Under the pieces are notes generated by a model. That model saw nothing but the letters and a program-made list of their open reading frames with translations. It did no database searches and was not told the origin of the DNA. Both the position numbers and the translations under genes were made by a program. A DNA stretch of 64,000 nt from Bradyrhizobiaceae bacterium (lineage in GTDB: Bacteria; Pseudomonadota; Alphaproteobacteria; Rhizobiales; Xanthobacteraceae). The stretch covers positions 62,001-126,000 of the forward strand of contig RXJC01000050.1 in the NCBI GenBank assembly GCA_003963435.1, read 5' to 3'. Positions 27,466 through 36,380 of the stretch are shown one piece after another; position 1 is the first letter of the stretch; every line of letters begins with the position of its first letter.

Positions 27466-28599
27466 CTATGGGAGCGTTGGCATCGTGAACACGAACCGTG
27501 TCTCCTCCGAAGTCGAGGTCACAGCGATCTTGCCGCCGTGTGCCTGAGCGATCTGCGAGGCGATGTGGAGGCCAAGCCCGAGTCCTTGTCGGCTGGAGCG
27601 GACGTCGCCGCGGAAAAACGGCTCGAATAGCCTTTCCATTGCGATGGCGGGGATCGGCTCGCCGGCGTTCGCAACCCAGAGTTTGAACACGCCGCCTTCG
27701 GTTTTCGCACCAACCTGCACCGGATGGTATGCCGCTCCGTGGGTCATTGCATTGCCGATCAGATTCGAGACGAGTTGCCCGATGCGTGCGCGGTCGCAGT
27801 TGACGGGCTCGGTGATGGCAAAGTTTGTCTCGATGGAGCGGTCGGAGGAAACCGTTCGAAGCTCGTCGACGACTTGCTCCAGGACCGGCTCGAGCGGTCG
27901 ATTGGCGTCGCGGCTGAGAGTGATGCCGCCGCCCAGCCGCCCCCTAGCGAAATCGAGAACATTGTCGATCAACCCCGACATGCGGGTCACTGTTGAATTG
28001 AGCATGTCGAGGACGCGAAGCTCCTTCTCCTCCTGGAGAAACCCCGACCGCTGCAGAATCCTGGCTCCGGCGCTGATGGAAGCCAGCGGATTGCGCAAGT
28101 CGTGACCCAGTACCGCGATGAACTGTTCGCGGAGCTCGGAATTCTCGCGCTCGCTCTTCAGCGATGTGGTCGCTACCTCGCGGGCGTCGACAAGCTCACG
28201 TTCGTAGCGCCGGCGATCTGTCGCTCTGATCATCGCGACACGCGTCGAGACCAGGGCTCCGTCCGGAGTCCGCTTCTCCGACGCATTGGCAATTACCGCA
28301 AGGCGATCGCCGCTCTCCGTGACGAGGTCGAGGGCGAACTCGTCGAAGAATCCCTGCATGCGCAGCAGCGGCGCGATGTGGGTCTCATAGTAGATGCGGC
28401 CGGCCATGTTGAGGAAGAGGTGCAGGCGCTTGCCGGCGAAGTGGCCGTGCGAATACCCGGTCCAGGTGCAAAGCGTCGCGTTGACCCGGGAGATGCGGCC
28501 GGCGGCATCCAGCGTGACATACCCGCATGGCGCGTTCTCAAACAGGTCCTCGAGGTCTTCCGTCGCTATTGGGTTCTGGTCGTTCAAGGAGTCAGACAA
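27466..28599 (-). CDS. PAS-domain sensor histidine kinase
   Basis: A sensor of about 377 residues. A PAS domain (FENAPCGYVTLDAAGR through GRIYYETHIAPLLRMQG) is followed by a coiled linker, a dimerisation domain with phospho-acceptor GHDLRNPLASI, and an ATPase domain with an N-box (NLIGNAMTHG) and GLGLGLHIASQIAQAHGG. It has no membrane segments, so it is cytoplasmic. The PAS type with IYYETH is the one found in RsbP-like proteins paired with RsbQ hydrolases, and the upstream gene is such a hydrolase with an 8-bp overlap. The start is uncertain: TTG at 28599 or 28587, or ATG further upstream. No response regulator is adjacent. Confidence 0.85.
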   Translation of the reverse strand: MSDSLNDQNPIATEDLEDLFENAPCGYVTLDAAGRISRVNATLCTWTGYSHGHFAGKRLHLFLNMAGRIYYETHIAPLLRMQGFFDEFALDLVTESGDRLAVIANASEKRTPDGALVSTRVAMIRATDRRRYERELVDAREVATTSLKSERENSELREQFIAVLGHDLRNPLASISAGARILQRSGFLQEEKELRVLDMLNSTVTRMSGLIDNVLDFARGRLGGGITLSRDANRPLEPVLEQVVDELRTVSSDRSIETNFAITEPVNCDRARIGQLVSNLIGNAMTHGAAYHPVQVGAKTEGGVFKLWVANAGEPIPAIAMERLFEPFFRGDVRSSRQGLGLGLHIASQIAQAHGGKIAVTSTSEETRFVFTMPTLP

Positions 28600-29380
28600 A
28601 GGCTTGCATCGCCGAAACGACTTCCCGCGGCGCGCTGAGATTGGGGCAGTGGCCCGTCGCATCGAGAACGACCATCCTGCTGCCGGATATCTGGCGATGC
28701 ACGAACTCGCCGACTTCCGTGGAGGCAATGATGTCCTCCTTGCACTGAAGGATCAGGGTAGGCACGGAAACGTTCGGCAGGTCGGCACGATTGTCGGAAG
28801 TGAAGGTGACGCGGGCAAACGCTTTGGCGATCTCGGGATCGGTGCGGCAGAAGCTGTTGGTGAGTTCTGCACCGAGTTCCGGCCGGTCGGCATTCCCCAT
28901 GATGGACGGTGCCATCGCGGCGGACCACCCCATGTGGTTGTCCTCGAGGAATTCCAGAAGTTCCGCGATTTGCTTTTCGGTGAAACCGCCGACGTAGTCG
29001 CCGTCGTCGATATAGCGCGCCGACGGGCCAACCAAGACCAAGCGGCCGAACAACCCCGGCTCTTTAAGGGAGGCTAGAACGCCGATCATGGCGCTGACGG
29101 AATGACCGACGAAGACGGCGTCCTGCAGGTCCAGTTCGCGCCCGATCTCGATGACATCGTCAGCGTAACCCGAAAGCGTTGAATACTTGCGGGGGTCATA
29201 GGCCGAAAGGTCGGACCCGCCCGCACCTACATGGTCGAAGAGCACGACCTTGAAGTTGCCTTCGAACTCCGGCGCCACAAACCGCCACATGTTCTGGTCG
29301 CAGCCGAAGCCATGAGCGAAAACCATGGCACGGCTTCCGGAGCCCCTAACGTGCACATTGTTCCGACCGATCACGTTCAT
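28592..29380 (-). CDS. RsbQ-like alpha/beta hydrolase
   Basis: A 262-residue alpha/beta hydrolase closely resembling Bacillus RsbQ and the plant receptors KAI2 and D14. It has AHGFGCDQNMW (oxyanion region), a nucleophile Ser in VFVGHSVSAM (about residue 95), an acid residue in LQCKEDIIA and a catalytic His in ATGHCPNLSAP. RsbQ is needed with the PAS phosphatase RsbP to signal energy stress, probably by making or passing a small ligand to the PAS domain. Here the downstream overlapping gene is a PAS kinase, so the hydrolase-PAS unit seems preserved with a different output. Confidence 0.88.
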   Translation of the reverse strand: MNVIGRNNVHVRGSGSRAMVFAHGFGCDQNMWRFVAPEFEGNFKVVLFDHVGAGGSDLSAYDPRKYSTLSGYADDVIEIGRELDLQDAVFVGHSVSAMIGVLASLKEPGLFGRLVLVGPSARYIDDGDYVGGFTEKQIAELLEFLEDNHMGWSAAMAPSIMGNADRPELGAELTNSFCRTDPEIAKAFARVTFTSDNRADLPNVSVPTLILQCKEDIIASTEVGEFVHRQISGSRMVVLDATGHCPNLSAPREVVSAMQAFV

Positions 29381-29492
29381 GATAGCTCCAATCTGAGTTC
29401 ACCCTAGCCGGAATCATGGTCCGCTTGAAAGTCGGAACCCGCAACGGAGATGTTCGATTTAATTGCTCCACGTCTCTCCTCCAGCCGCACCG

Positions 29493-30569
29493 CTATAGTT
29501 TGAGCGACATTTGAGGCCCGGTCGACACGGCCTCGGCCTCCAGCGCCGACAGAGATATGCCGAGCAAACGGATCGCTTTTTGCGCCGGCATCAGTCTTTC
29601 GAGCAGCCCCCTTGCAACTCGTTCGAGTTCTGAACTGCTACCGACGGAATTCGACAGAGACTGGCTGCGCGTGACGATCTCGAAGTCGTTGAACTTCACC
29701 TTCAACGTCACGGTCCGGCCCCGCGAGCCCTTGTCCTCGCAGTGCCGCCAGACCTTGTCGATCAGCGGCCGCAGTTCGGCGGCCATGGCTTCGAATTCGG
29801 TGAGGTCGTTCGCAAACGTGTTTTCGGCGCCGACTGATTTCCGGGTTCGGTTCGCGCGGACCTCGCGGTCGTCCACGCCCCTCGAGATCCAGTAGTAGTA
29901 CGCACCGGCCTTGCCGAAATTGGCCTGCATGAACTCGAGCGTCTGATTGCGCATGTCGAGGCCGGTGTGGAGACCCAGCGAGTTCATCTTCGCGCTCGTC
30001 GCCGGTCCGATGCCATGGAATTTGCCGACAGGCAGGGACTCGACGAAGGCCGGCCCCATCGCGGGCGTGATGACGTACTGCCCGTTCGGCTTGCGGTGGT
30101 CGGAGGCGAGCTTCGCCAGAAACTTGTTGTAGGAGATGCCGGCCGAGGCGTTGAGGCCGGTCACTTCCTTGATCTTGGCGCGGATGGCCAACGCTATGTC
30201 TCGAGCCAGCGGAATGCCCTGCAGGTTTGCCGTCACGTCGAGGTAGGCCTCGTCCAGTGACAGCGGTTCGATGATCGGCGTGTGTTCGGCGAAAATATCT
30301 CGGATCTGCTGCGAGACGGTCTTGTAGACCTCGAAGCGCGGCTTCACGAAGATCAGGTCCGGGCATTGCCTCTTGGCCGTCACCGACGGCATTGCCGACC
30401 GGACTCCGAACTTGCGGGCTTCATAGCTCGCTGCAGCGACAACGCCGCGCTCACGGGATCCGCCGACTGCAACCGGCTTGCCGCGGAGCTCCGGATTGTC
30501 CCGCTGCTCGACCGACGCATAGAAGGCGTCCATGTCGACGTGGATGATCTTTCGGCTGTGGACGTTCAT
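29493..30569 (-). CDS. dinB: DNA polymerase IV (Y family)
   Basis: A 358-residue translesion polymerase. Catalytic carboxylates lie in HVDMDAFYASVEQR near the N-terminus and in PLSLDEAYLDVT; the helix-hairpin-helix segment is VGKFHGIGPATSAKM and the little-finger domain follows. It carries out error-prone synthesis past damaged bases. The start MNVHSRK at 30569 is chosen because upstream codons have no family similarity. The C-terminus is short and no clear beta-clamp motif of the QLxLF type is evident, although a related hydrophobic ending (MSLKL) is present. It is divergent from the FAN1-like gene, with 231 bp between the two starts. Confidence 0.93.
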   Translation of the reverse strand: MNVHSRKIIHVDMDAFYASVEQRDNPELRGKPVAVGGSRERGVVAAASYEARKFGVRSAMPSVTAKRQCPDLIFVKPRFEVYKTVSQQIRDIFAEHTPIIEPLSLDEAYLDVTANLQGIPLARDIALAIRAKIKEVTGLNASAGISYNKFLAKLASDHRKPNGQYVITPAMGPAFVESLPVGKFHGIGPATSAKMNSLGLHTGLDMRNQTLEFMQANFGKAGAYYYWISRGVDDREVRANRTRKSVGAENTFANDLTEFEAMAAELRPLIDKVWRHCEDKGSRGRTVTLKVKFNDFEIVTRSQSLSNSVGSSSELERVARGLLERLMPAQKAIRLLGISLSALEAEAVSTGPQMSLKL

Positions 30570-30800
30570 CAGATTCGGTCGGCTTCCGTCACGGGCGCAC
30601 GGTCGCTCCAAATGCCCGACGCGTTGGCGGACGGTGGCAGCCGACGAAGCAGGCGCAGCCGGCAACCGGGGATGCGGCGTTGCTGAGGCGAGACTTGACA
30701 AATCGGACCGCCGCAGAACAAAGATAGAACGATTTTGGCGCAATGGCAACCTCAGTTTCCCCTTCGCCTGGTTCAAACGAAAGCTTTGAGGGCGCTGCGG

Positions 30801-32960
30801 ATGAAACGTCCGGATTTGCCAGTCTATTACTATCGCGACCACTTTCTGGAGATGCTCGCATTCGTCCGGACGACCTACGGCTCGATCCTGACGGATGAGC
30901 ACGGTGCCTTCGTGGCGCGCTTTCAAAGCCTTTCAAGAGACGCGCAATGCCTGTTGATCCGGATGGTCAATCGGCGGGGCGCGATCTTCAATCGCGCGCT
31001 CTTCCGATACCCGGAGATCTCGGACGTGGAGCGCGCGGCCGACGACTTGATGGCCTGCGGTCAGGCTAGACCTTTAGTGTCGAGCGACTACGACGCGTTC
31101 GTAATGTGCCTGCCGAAGGACGTGCTGTTGAAGGGCGCCAAGGCCGCGGGGCGGACGGATGTCCGGTCCTCCTGGGCAAAAGCGAAGTTGGTCGAATACT
31201 TCCTGGAGCAGGTCCCATTCCAGGTCGCTGCTGAGCACTGCGGGGCGGGTAGTTTCATCGCGCTTCATGGCATCTGTCCGCTCGAATTCATGCTCTATCT
31301 TTATTTCGGCAAGACGGAACGGGACCTGAAGAATTTCGCGCTCCGCGATCTCGGCATTCTTTCGACGAACAAGGAGTCGTCCTTTCAAGCGCGTTTCGCC
31401 GACGGAGACGAGGCGAGGGCGTGCTTTCATTACAGCCGGCTTCTCGATCGGCTCGAGGTGAAATCGGCGGGCGTCTACCAGGATGCGGTGTCGGACATAT
31501 TCGGCGGTCCCGATTGCGTGAGCGACTATGCCGCCGAACTTCGCAGCCGTGCCGCCTGCCAAGCCGGGCAGTTCTTCGAGAAAAAGGGCGAAGGGGACCT
31601 CGCCACGCAGCTCTACCGCTCCGGCTCTTCTCCGGAGTGCCATGAACGCCTGGTCCGTTTGCTTTACGGCTCCGGCAAGAGGGCGGATGCCGAAGACCTG
31701 CTGCGCAGGATGATCGACGACCCAGCCAGCGACGGCGAGTTGGTCTTTGCCACGGATTTCTACGCGCGGAAATTCGGCGGACGACGTACGGGATCCTGTA
31801 CCGAGCTTCTACGCGCCGGCGTGACGTTGACCGTCGACGACACCTATCGCGGCAATCCGGAGGCGGGCGTCGCCGGCGTCATGCGCCGCCAGGGTTACCG
31901 TGTGTTCTTCGCGGAAAACACTCTCTGGCATTCGTTATTCGGCTTGCTGTTTTGGGACGAGTTGTTCGAGTCGGACCTTCTCAACAGTAGCTTCGATTGG
32001 GTGCCGCACTGCCTCAAGGACCGGACCTTCGTACGTCGGTTTGCCGCCCAGATCGACGAGAAGCTGGATGCCGTTCGAACCGGTAATGCGCTCAATCTGT
32101 TGCTTCGCCCGATCGCTGCGAAGTGGGGGCGTCCGAACGGCATCTTCGCCTGGGACCACGTCGAGGTCGAGGCGCTGCGGGCATTGCTGTCGGGAGCCGG
32201 CGGGGAAGGGATAGCAACCGTCTTACGCTTGTTGTGCCAGAATTTCCGTGACATGCGCGATGGATTTCCCGATCTCATGCTGGAGAAGGATGGTGCCGTC
32301 TCTTTCATGGAGGTCAAGGCCGAGGGCGACGTAATCCGCCGCAACCAACTCACTCGGTTGCGGCAACTCGGAAGCGCTGGAATCCGCGCAGAAATCGGAC
32401 GTGTCGATTACCGCTTCGATCCCGACCAAGAATACGTCGTGGTCGACGTCGAAACGACGGGCGGCTGGGCAAACGGCGACCGGATAACCGAAATCGGCGC
32501 GGTGAAGATACGCAACCATCAGGTCGTCGACGAATGGCATTCCCTGGTGAATCCGCAGCGGGCCATTCCGGCAAAGATAACCCAGATCACGGGCATCACG
32601 AATGAGATGGTACGCGATGCGCCGATCTTCGCCGAGGTTTCGGACAGCTTCATGCGCTTCATGGGGGACGGGATCTTCGTCGCTCACAACGTCAACTTCG
32701 ACTATGGCTTCATCAGCTACGAATTTGAACGGCTCGAGCGCCGCTTCCGGTTTCCGAAGCTGTGCACCGTCGCCGGAATGCGTCGGCGCTATCCCGGACA
32801 CAAGTCGTACGGCCTTGGAAACTTATGTGCGCATTACTGTATCGAGCTTGAGACTCATCACCGTGCGCTGTGCGATGCGCGGGCGACCGGACATCTGTTG
32901 AACCTGATGAATCTCAAGCGGGAAGGCTGCCCGCCCGACCGAGCCGAGAAAGCGGCCTGA
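30801..32960 (+). CDS. FAN1-like VRR-NUC nuclease fused to a DEDDh exonuclease
   Basis: About 720 residues. The first about 540 residues match bacterial FAN1-type structure-specific nucleases: an alpha-helical region followed by a VRR-NUC domain with GFPDLMLEKDG and SFMEVKAEGD, the PD-(D/E)xK core, then QLTRLRQL. FAN1 cuts flap and cross-linked DNA. The last about 180 residues are a DnaQ-like 3'-5' exonuclease: VVVDVETTG (Asp-Glu), IFVAHNVNFDYGF and HRALCDARAT, the full DEDDh set. The start MKRPDLPVYYY at 30801 fits FAN1 proteins; an earlier in-frame start adds 22 unlike residues. Fusion of both nucleases in one chain suggests coupled incision and trimming at lesions. Confidence 0.88.
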   Translation: MKRPDLPVYYYRDHFLEMLAFVRTTYGSILTDEHGAFVARFQSLSRDAQCLLIRMVNRRGAIFNRALFRYPEISDVERAADDLMACGQARPLVSSDYDAFVMCLPKDVLLKGAKAAGRTDVRSSWAKAKLVEYFLEQVPFQVAAEHCGAGSFIALHGICPLEFMLYLYFGKTERDLKNFALRDLGILSTNKESSFQARFADGDEARACFHYSRLLDRLEVKSAGVYQDAVSDIFGGPDCVSDYAAELRSRAACQAGQFFEKKGEGDLATQLYRSGSSPECHERLVRLLYGSGKRADAEDLLRRMIDDPASDGELVFATDFYARKFGGRRTGSCTELLRAGVTLTVDDTYRGNPEAGVAGVMRRQGYRVFFAENTLWHSLFGLLFWDELFESDLLNSSFDWVPHCLKDRTFVRRFAAQIDEKLDAVRTGNALNLLLRPIAAKWGRPNGIFAWDHVEVEALRALLSGAGGEGIATVLRLLCQNFRDMRDGFPDLMLEKDGAVSFMEVKAEGDVIRRNQLTRLRQLGSAGIRAEIGRVDYRFDPDQEYVVVDVETTGGWANGDRITEIGAVKIRNHQVVDEWHSLVNPQRAIPAKITQITGITNEMVRDAPIFAEVSDSFMRFMGDGIFVAHNVNFDYGFISYEFERLERRFRFPKLCTVAGMRRRYPGHKSYGLGNLCAHYCIELETHHRALCDARATGHLLNLMNLKREGCPPDRAEKAA

Positions 32961-33141
32961 CAAACAGCCCGACTCAAAACATTTTCGAGATCGTGGCAGG
33001 CTTCGTTGGCCGCGCGCGCCAATGCCGGCTTCGTCTCGGGCCGTTGCGGGGTCGACGGGATGACGCTGTACGTGAACAACGGTACCGCACTGTGGCCCGG
33101 CTTCGCGCTGCGGCTCGGTCGACCTTCCGAATTGACGCGGA

Positions 33142-33873
33142 TCACGTTACGCCGGGCGACCCTTCAGGATCCTCCTTGACGCCGCGGGCGACGATCCGGA
33201 GCACCCCGTCCGCCAGCGGCCGCTGCAGCTTCAGTGCCTCCCCGGAAGAGGCCGTCATCCACGTCTCGACTTCGTCCGGCGTGGTCAGGATCACCGGCAT
33301 CGCCTTCGGGTGGATGGCGCCGACCTCGGCGTTCGGCTCCGTCGTGAGGAACGCGTAGAGGTCGTTGGTGGTCTCGCCTTCCTTGATCTTCCGGACGGAC
33401 GTCCAGTTCGTCCAGATGCCGGCGAAGCAGGCGAGGGGCCGGGTCTCGTCGAGCGCGAACCAGATGTCACCGCCCTCGGCCTTGTTGAACTCGCTGAAAG
33501 AGTTGAACGGCACCAGGCAACGGTTCTCGACGCCGAGCCATCTCGTCCAGTGCTTGCTCGTCACGTTGCGGATGTTGGTCGTGCCGCCGTCCGGCTCCAT
33601 CCGGAGTAGTTCTTTGAAGTCGACCGGTTTGCCTCTGGCCTGCAGCTTTTCGGCTCGCCTCTTGGTGGCATCCATCAATGCCTTTGACGACGACGGCATT
33701 CCCCACCTGGCCGTGGCGAGTTCGCGACCCTCGGCGCCATTCCGTACGATCGGCGCCTTATAGTCCGGGAACACGCCCGGCATCGGCGCCAGATTCCCGA
33801 CGTAGCGGTTGACGACCCGGAACAACGCGCTGATGGCGGCCTGATTGGTCGTGATCGAGTAGAGATTGCACAT
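33142..33873 (-). CDS. SOS response-associated peptidase (SRAP/YedK/HMCES)
   Basis: A 243-residue SRAP protein that crosslinks to abasic sites in single-stranded DNA through its N-terminal Cys. The chosen start at 33873 gives MCNLYS, placing the catalytic Cys at position 2 as required after Met removal. Other conserved parts are CLVPFNSFSEF with the conserved Glu region and AIHPKAMPVILT with the active-site His. It shields abasic sites during replication. The gene starts 7 bp after the end of the upstream minus-strand gene, so the two are probably cotranscribed. Confidence 0.93.
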   Translation of the reverse strand: MCNLYSITTNQAAISALFRVVNRYVGNLAPMPGVFPDYKAPIVRNGAEGRELATARWGMPSSSKALMDATKRRAEKLQARGKPVDFKELLRMEPDGGTTNIRNVTSKHWTRWLGVENRCLVPFNSFSEFNKAEGGDIWFALDETRPLACFAGIWTNWTSVRKIKEGETTNDLYAFLTTEPNAEVGAIHPKAMPVILTTPDEVETWMTASSGEALKLQRPLADGVLRIVARGVKEDPEGSPGVT

Positions 33874-33880
33874 CGGCTGC

Positions 33881-34507
33881 TTATCCCGGGTCTTCGCCGT
33901 TTTTGTGAGTGGCGATCCACACGCTCTGCGAGGCCGCCGGCCGCTGCACTTTGTACTTGGCAAGATCTTCGTCAGACATCTGCAGAGCGATGTGATGGGC
34001 GAATATCCGATGGTTGCCGTCCAGCGGGCTCAACCCGCTGGCGATCGGAAACAGCACTGGGGGTCTCTCGAACTTGCCGGTGCGTGTCACGATGATGAGC
34101 TGACGCTGAAACCGAGCAAGGCTGTTATCGCCGCCGAATCCGTTGTCCTCGCCTTCGATCAACGCTCTGAACATGCTGTTCATCGTCTTTCGGGCATCGA
34201 TCGACAGCTCGTTGAAACTGCAGTCTCGGGTCTCCTGCGTCCAGGTCACGTCCTTCCACCACGAGATCGGATGCGTGAGCAGCAACTCCCAACGATGCCC
34301 GGTCATCGGGTCGGGCGGAGGCCAACCCATCCCGGGCTGGTTTGCGAGCTTCAGGAGCCATTGGTCGACGACGTCGTCGGGCCAATTTGGCAAGTCCGCC
34401 TTTATGTCTTGCCGGGTGACCATGCGTGCGATCCGATTGGCTATCCACGGAGACCAGTCTACCGTCACATGCACGCATTCGAGCCCCGATGTCGATCCGA
34501 GACCCAT
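33881..34507 (-). CDS. Hypothetical protein with ParB-like DGNHR motif
   Basis: A 208-residue protein that I cannot assign. A segment LSPLDGNHRIFAHHIAL resembles the DGNHR/DGxHR motif of ParB/sulfiredoxin-fold proteins, which bind and sometimes hydrolyse nucleotides. It also has a Trp- and Pro-rich region (MGWPPPDPMTGHRW). It sits 7 bp upstream of the SRAP gene in the same direction, suggesting a shared role in DNA damage handling. A GTG at 34468 (giving VTVDWSPW) is a plausible alternative start, because the residues before it look poorly conserved. Confidence 0.6.
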   Translation of the reverse strand: MGLGSTSGLECVHVTVDWSPWIANRIARMVTRQDIKADLPNWPDDVVDQWLLKLANQPGMGWPPPDPMTGHRWELLLTHPISWWKDVTWTQETRDCSFNELSIDARKTMNSMFRALIEGEDNGFGGDNSLARFQRQLIIVTRTGKFERPPVLFPIASGLSPLDGNHRIFAHHIALQMSDEDLAKYKVQRPAASQSVWIATHKNGEDPG

Positions 34508-34772
34508 GTGCTGCGCTCAGCGCTACAGCGGCACCCGCCGCCAAAGCCGGCCAGTTCGCGCGCTCGAAGAGCCCGGGCAGCTTCTCCGGCACAACGCGGG
34601 TCCACGTAGACATGCCGGTCGCCCTGCGAATGCTGCCCGTATATGAAGAACCGTTGTGGCACCAAATGCTGCAACCTTTGCCAGCAAGTCCCCTAGGTCA
34701 ACGAGGGATGTTCTTGCTTTGTTTGTAAGCGGGCAGTGCAGTACCTTATGGCGGCAGGATCTTTGAATTTGC
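34508..34772. other. Intergenic region between divergent genes
   Basis: Divergent spacer upstream of the ParB-like/SRAP pair and of the Fic operon. Apart from the promoter immediately downstream (34773-34809) I see no gene or repeat. Confidence 0.5.
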
Positions 34773-34809
34773 TTGACTTTTAGCGGGGATTTTCAGATAT
34801 TTCAAATAT
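34773..34809 (+). promoter_or_regulatory. Promoter and palindromic operator of the Fic toxin-antitoxin operon
   Basis: A sigma70-like -35 TTGACT (34773-34778) and -10 GATATT (34796-34801) are separated by 17 bp. A perfect odd palindrome ATATTT-C-AAATAT (34797-34809) overlaps the -10 box, as expected for autorepression by the DNA-binding antitoxin encoded next. GGAG at 34811-34814 is the ribosome-binding site for the ATG at 34823. Confidence 0.65.
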
Positions 34810-34822
34810 TGGAGTTCCCGAG

Positions 34823-35404
34823 ATGACCGCAACTTCTCTGAAAACTCACGCTGTAGGTCCAGAAGAACGCTCCTCCGCTAAAGGGGTGTTTGATCTGCTT
34901 TCGGGCTTGGTTGGACAAGCCGACGGGGCACTTAAGCTCGTCATCGAACCGTCGTCCGGTCGAAACGCAGCGGTCGTGGTGACAGGCACGTTAGCGGAAG
35001 CGATTAAAGACCTGGCCGGTCTGATGGAGAGAGGCCAACAGGTTAGTCTATTCGCCGACGACCCTGAGGTCACGCCAGAACAAGCGTCGGACCTACTAGG
35101 CATTTCGCGACCGACGATCGTCCAGCGCATCAGGCGGGGTGATCTGAAGGCGCACATGGTCGGCGCCCACCATCGCATTCTCATGTCCAGTCTGATCGCC
35201 TTTCGGCGGCGAGAGATGGAAAAAGCTACGGCAGAACGTGCGGCGCGGTCATCCGCTGCTCGATTTGCGGTGGCCAATAATGCGATCGAAGGTGGACAGG
35301 TCTTGCCTGAGACCGAAGCGATGTTGGACGACTGGGCGGACGGGAAAATCGACGACGATGAATTGATGGAGCAGACATTGAGAAAGTTCGGACCGGGTGT
35401 CTGA
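34823..35404 (+). CDS. Fic antitoxin with excisionase-type HTH and VbhA-like inhibitory helix
   Basis: A 193-residue two-part antitoxin. The middle (about residues 88-135) is an excisionase/MerR-type helix-turn-helix: TPEQASDLLGISRPTIVQRI followed by a wing-like GDLKAHMVGAHHRI. The C-terminus, NNAIEGGQVLPETEAML and then DWADGKIDDDELMEQTL, matches VbhA antitoxins of class I Fic toxins, with the inhibitory Glu in NNAIEG (Asn replaces the usual Ser/Thr). It should block ATP binding in the toxin and also repress its own promoter. The 3' end overlaps the toxin gene by 8 bp. The N-terminal about 85 residues are unassigned. Confidence 0.8.
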   Translation: MTATSLKTHAVGPEERSSAKGVFDLLSGLVGQADGALKLVIEPSSGRNAAVVVTGTLAEAIKDLAGLMERGQQVSLFADDPEVTPEQASDLLGISRPTIVQRIRRGDLKAHMVGAHHRILMSSLIAFRRREMEKATAERAARSSAARFAVANNAIEGGQVLPETEAMLDDWADGKIDDDELMEQTLRKFGPGV

Positions 35405-36245
35405 CCCATATCTCCTCCCCAACGGTACGTTGAGGAACAAACTTGGTGCCGAAGAGCCATCGGAACTTTCGCGACGAGAAGACCAGCTCACAGCAGCCAG
35501 ACAGGCTATTCTCGTTCGAAAAGGCCTGACGCCTCCCTTCAATTTCGATGCGCTCAAGGAAATCCATCGGTACGTGTTTCAGGACGTCTACGATTGGGCG
35601 GGCGTCCCTCGAACGTGCGATCTTCGCAAGGCAATGTACGTCGATTCAAAAGAAACTCCGCGGCAATTTACGCCTGCTTCGGACATCGCGACTGAGGCCG
35701 AACAGATTTTTGACGAGCTCGATCGGCGGAACCAGTTGCGCGGCCTCGGGGCGAGCGAATTCACGAATGCCGCAGCCGGATTGTTCGTCCAGATAAACAA
35801 CCTACACGCCTTCAGAGAGGGCAACGGACGCGTTCAACGCCTGTTCCTCAAGGAATTGGCGAGGAACGCCGGTCACGAACTTGCTTTCGAAGTGGTGACG
35901 CGCGAGCGGATGATTGCCGTGAGCGTCGCTGGCCTCGATGGTGACGTACAAGGCGCAGAACGTCTTTTTCAGGAGATTTCTGACCCCAGACGAGTCGGGG
36001 CGCTGAGGAAAGCCCTTAAATTCTTGAAGGACGCCCACTCCGTGCCCTGGAATGATCTCTACGTCGCAACGACCACGGCCGGGCAACGCTACGCGGGCGT
36101 TCTCGTCGGGACGGCAAATGAGGATTATATGATGCGCGTGTCGGAAGACCCACAGGAATGGATCGCCATCGGCGATGTTTGCGATCTGCCGGAAGATCGA
36201 CCTTTGAGTGGGGACGAGATCAGTATAACCGCCAAGAGGTTCTGA
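35397..36245 (+). CDS. Fic-family toxin (VbhT/BepA-like Fic plus OB-like domain)
   Basis: A 282-residue AMP-transferase toxin. After an N-terminal ALKEIHRYVFQDVYDWAG block come the Fic motif HAFREGNGRVQR (around residue 137) and the usual surrounding helices. The last about 75 residues (NDLYVATTTAGQRYAGVLVG onward) resemble the OB-fold that follows the Fic domain in Bartonella BepA and VbhT; the BID secretion domain of those proteins is absent. It starts with GTG, overlapping the antitoxin gene by 8 bp. Targets of related toxins are topoisomerases and gyrase; the target here is not known. The catalytic motif is intact. Confidence 0.88.
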   Translation: MSDPYLLPNGTLRNKLGAEEPSELSRREDQLTAARQAILVRKGLTPPFNFDALKEIHRYVFQDVYDWAGVPRTCDLRKAMYVDSKETPRQFTPASDIATEAEQIFDELDRRNQLRGLGASEFTNAAAGLFVQINNLHAFREGNGRVQRLFLKELARNAGHELAFEVVTRERMIAVSVAGLDGDVQGAERLFQEISDPRRVGALRKALKFLKDAHSVPWNDLYVATTTAGQRYAGVLVGTANEDYMMRVSEDPQEWIAIGDVCDLPEDRPLSGDEISITAKRF

Positions 36246-36380
36246 GTTGGCCGTAACGGGCCTACGAAACAATCCCCCGCGTGCTCGCGGCGACCGCGCG
36301 CTTCCGAGCGCAGGGTGATCTCGTCTTGGTCCGGCGATTGGGTGACATCAACGCGGATCAGATCTAACCGCCTGGAAAAC

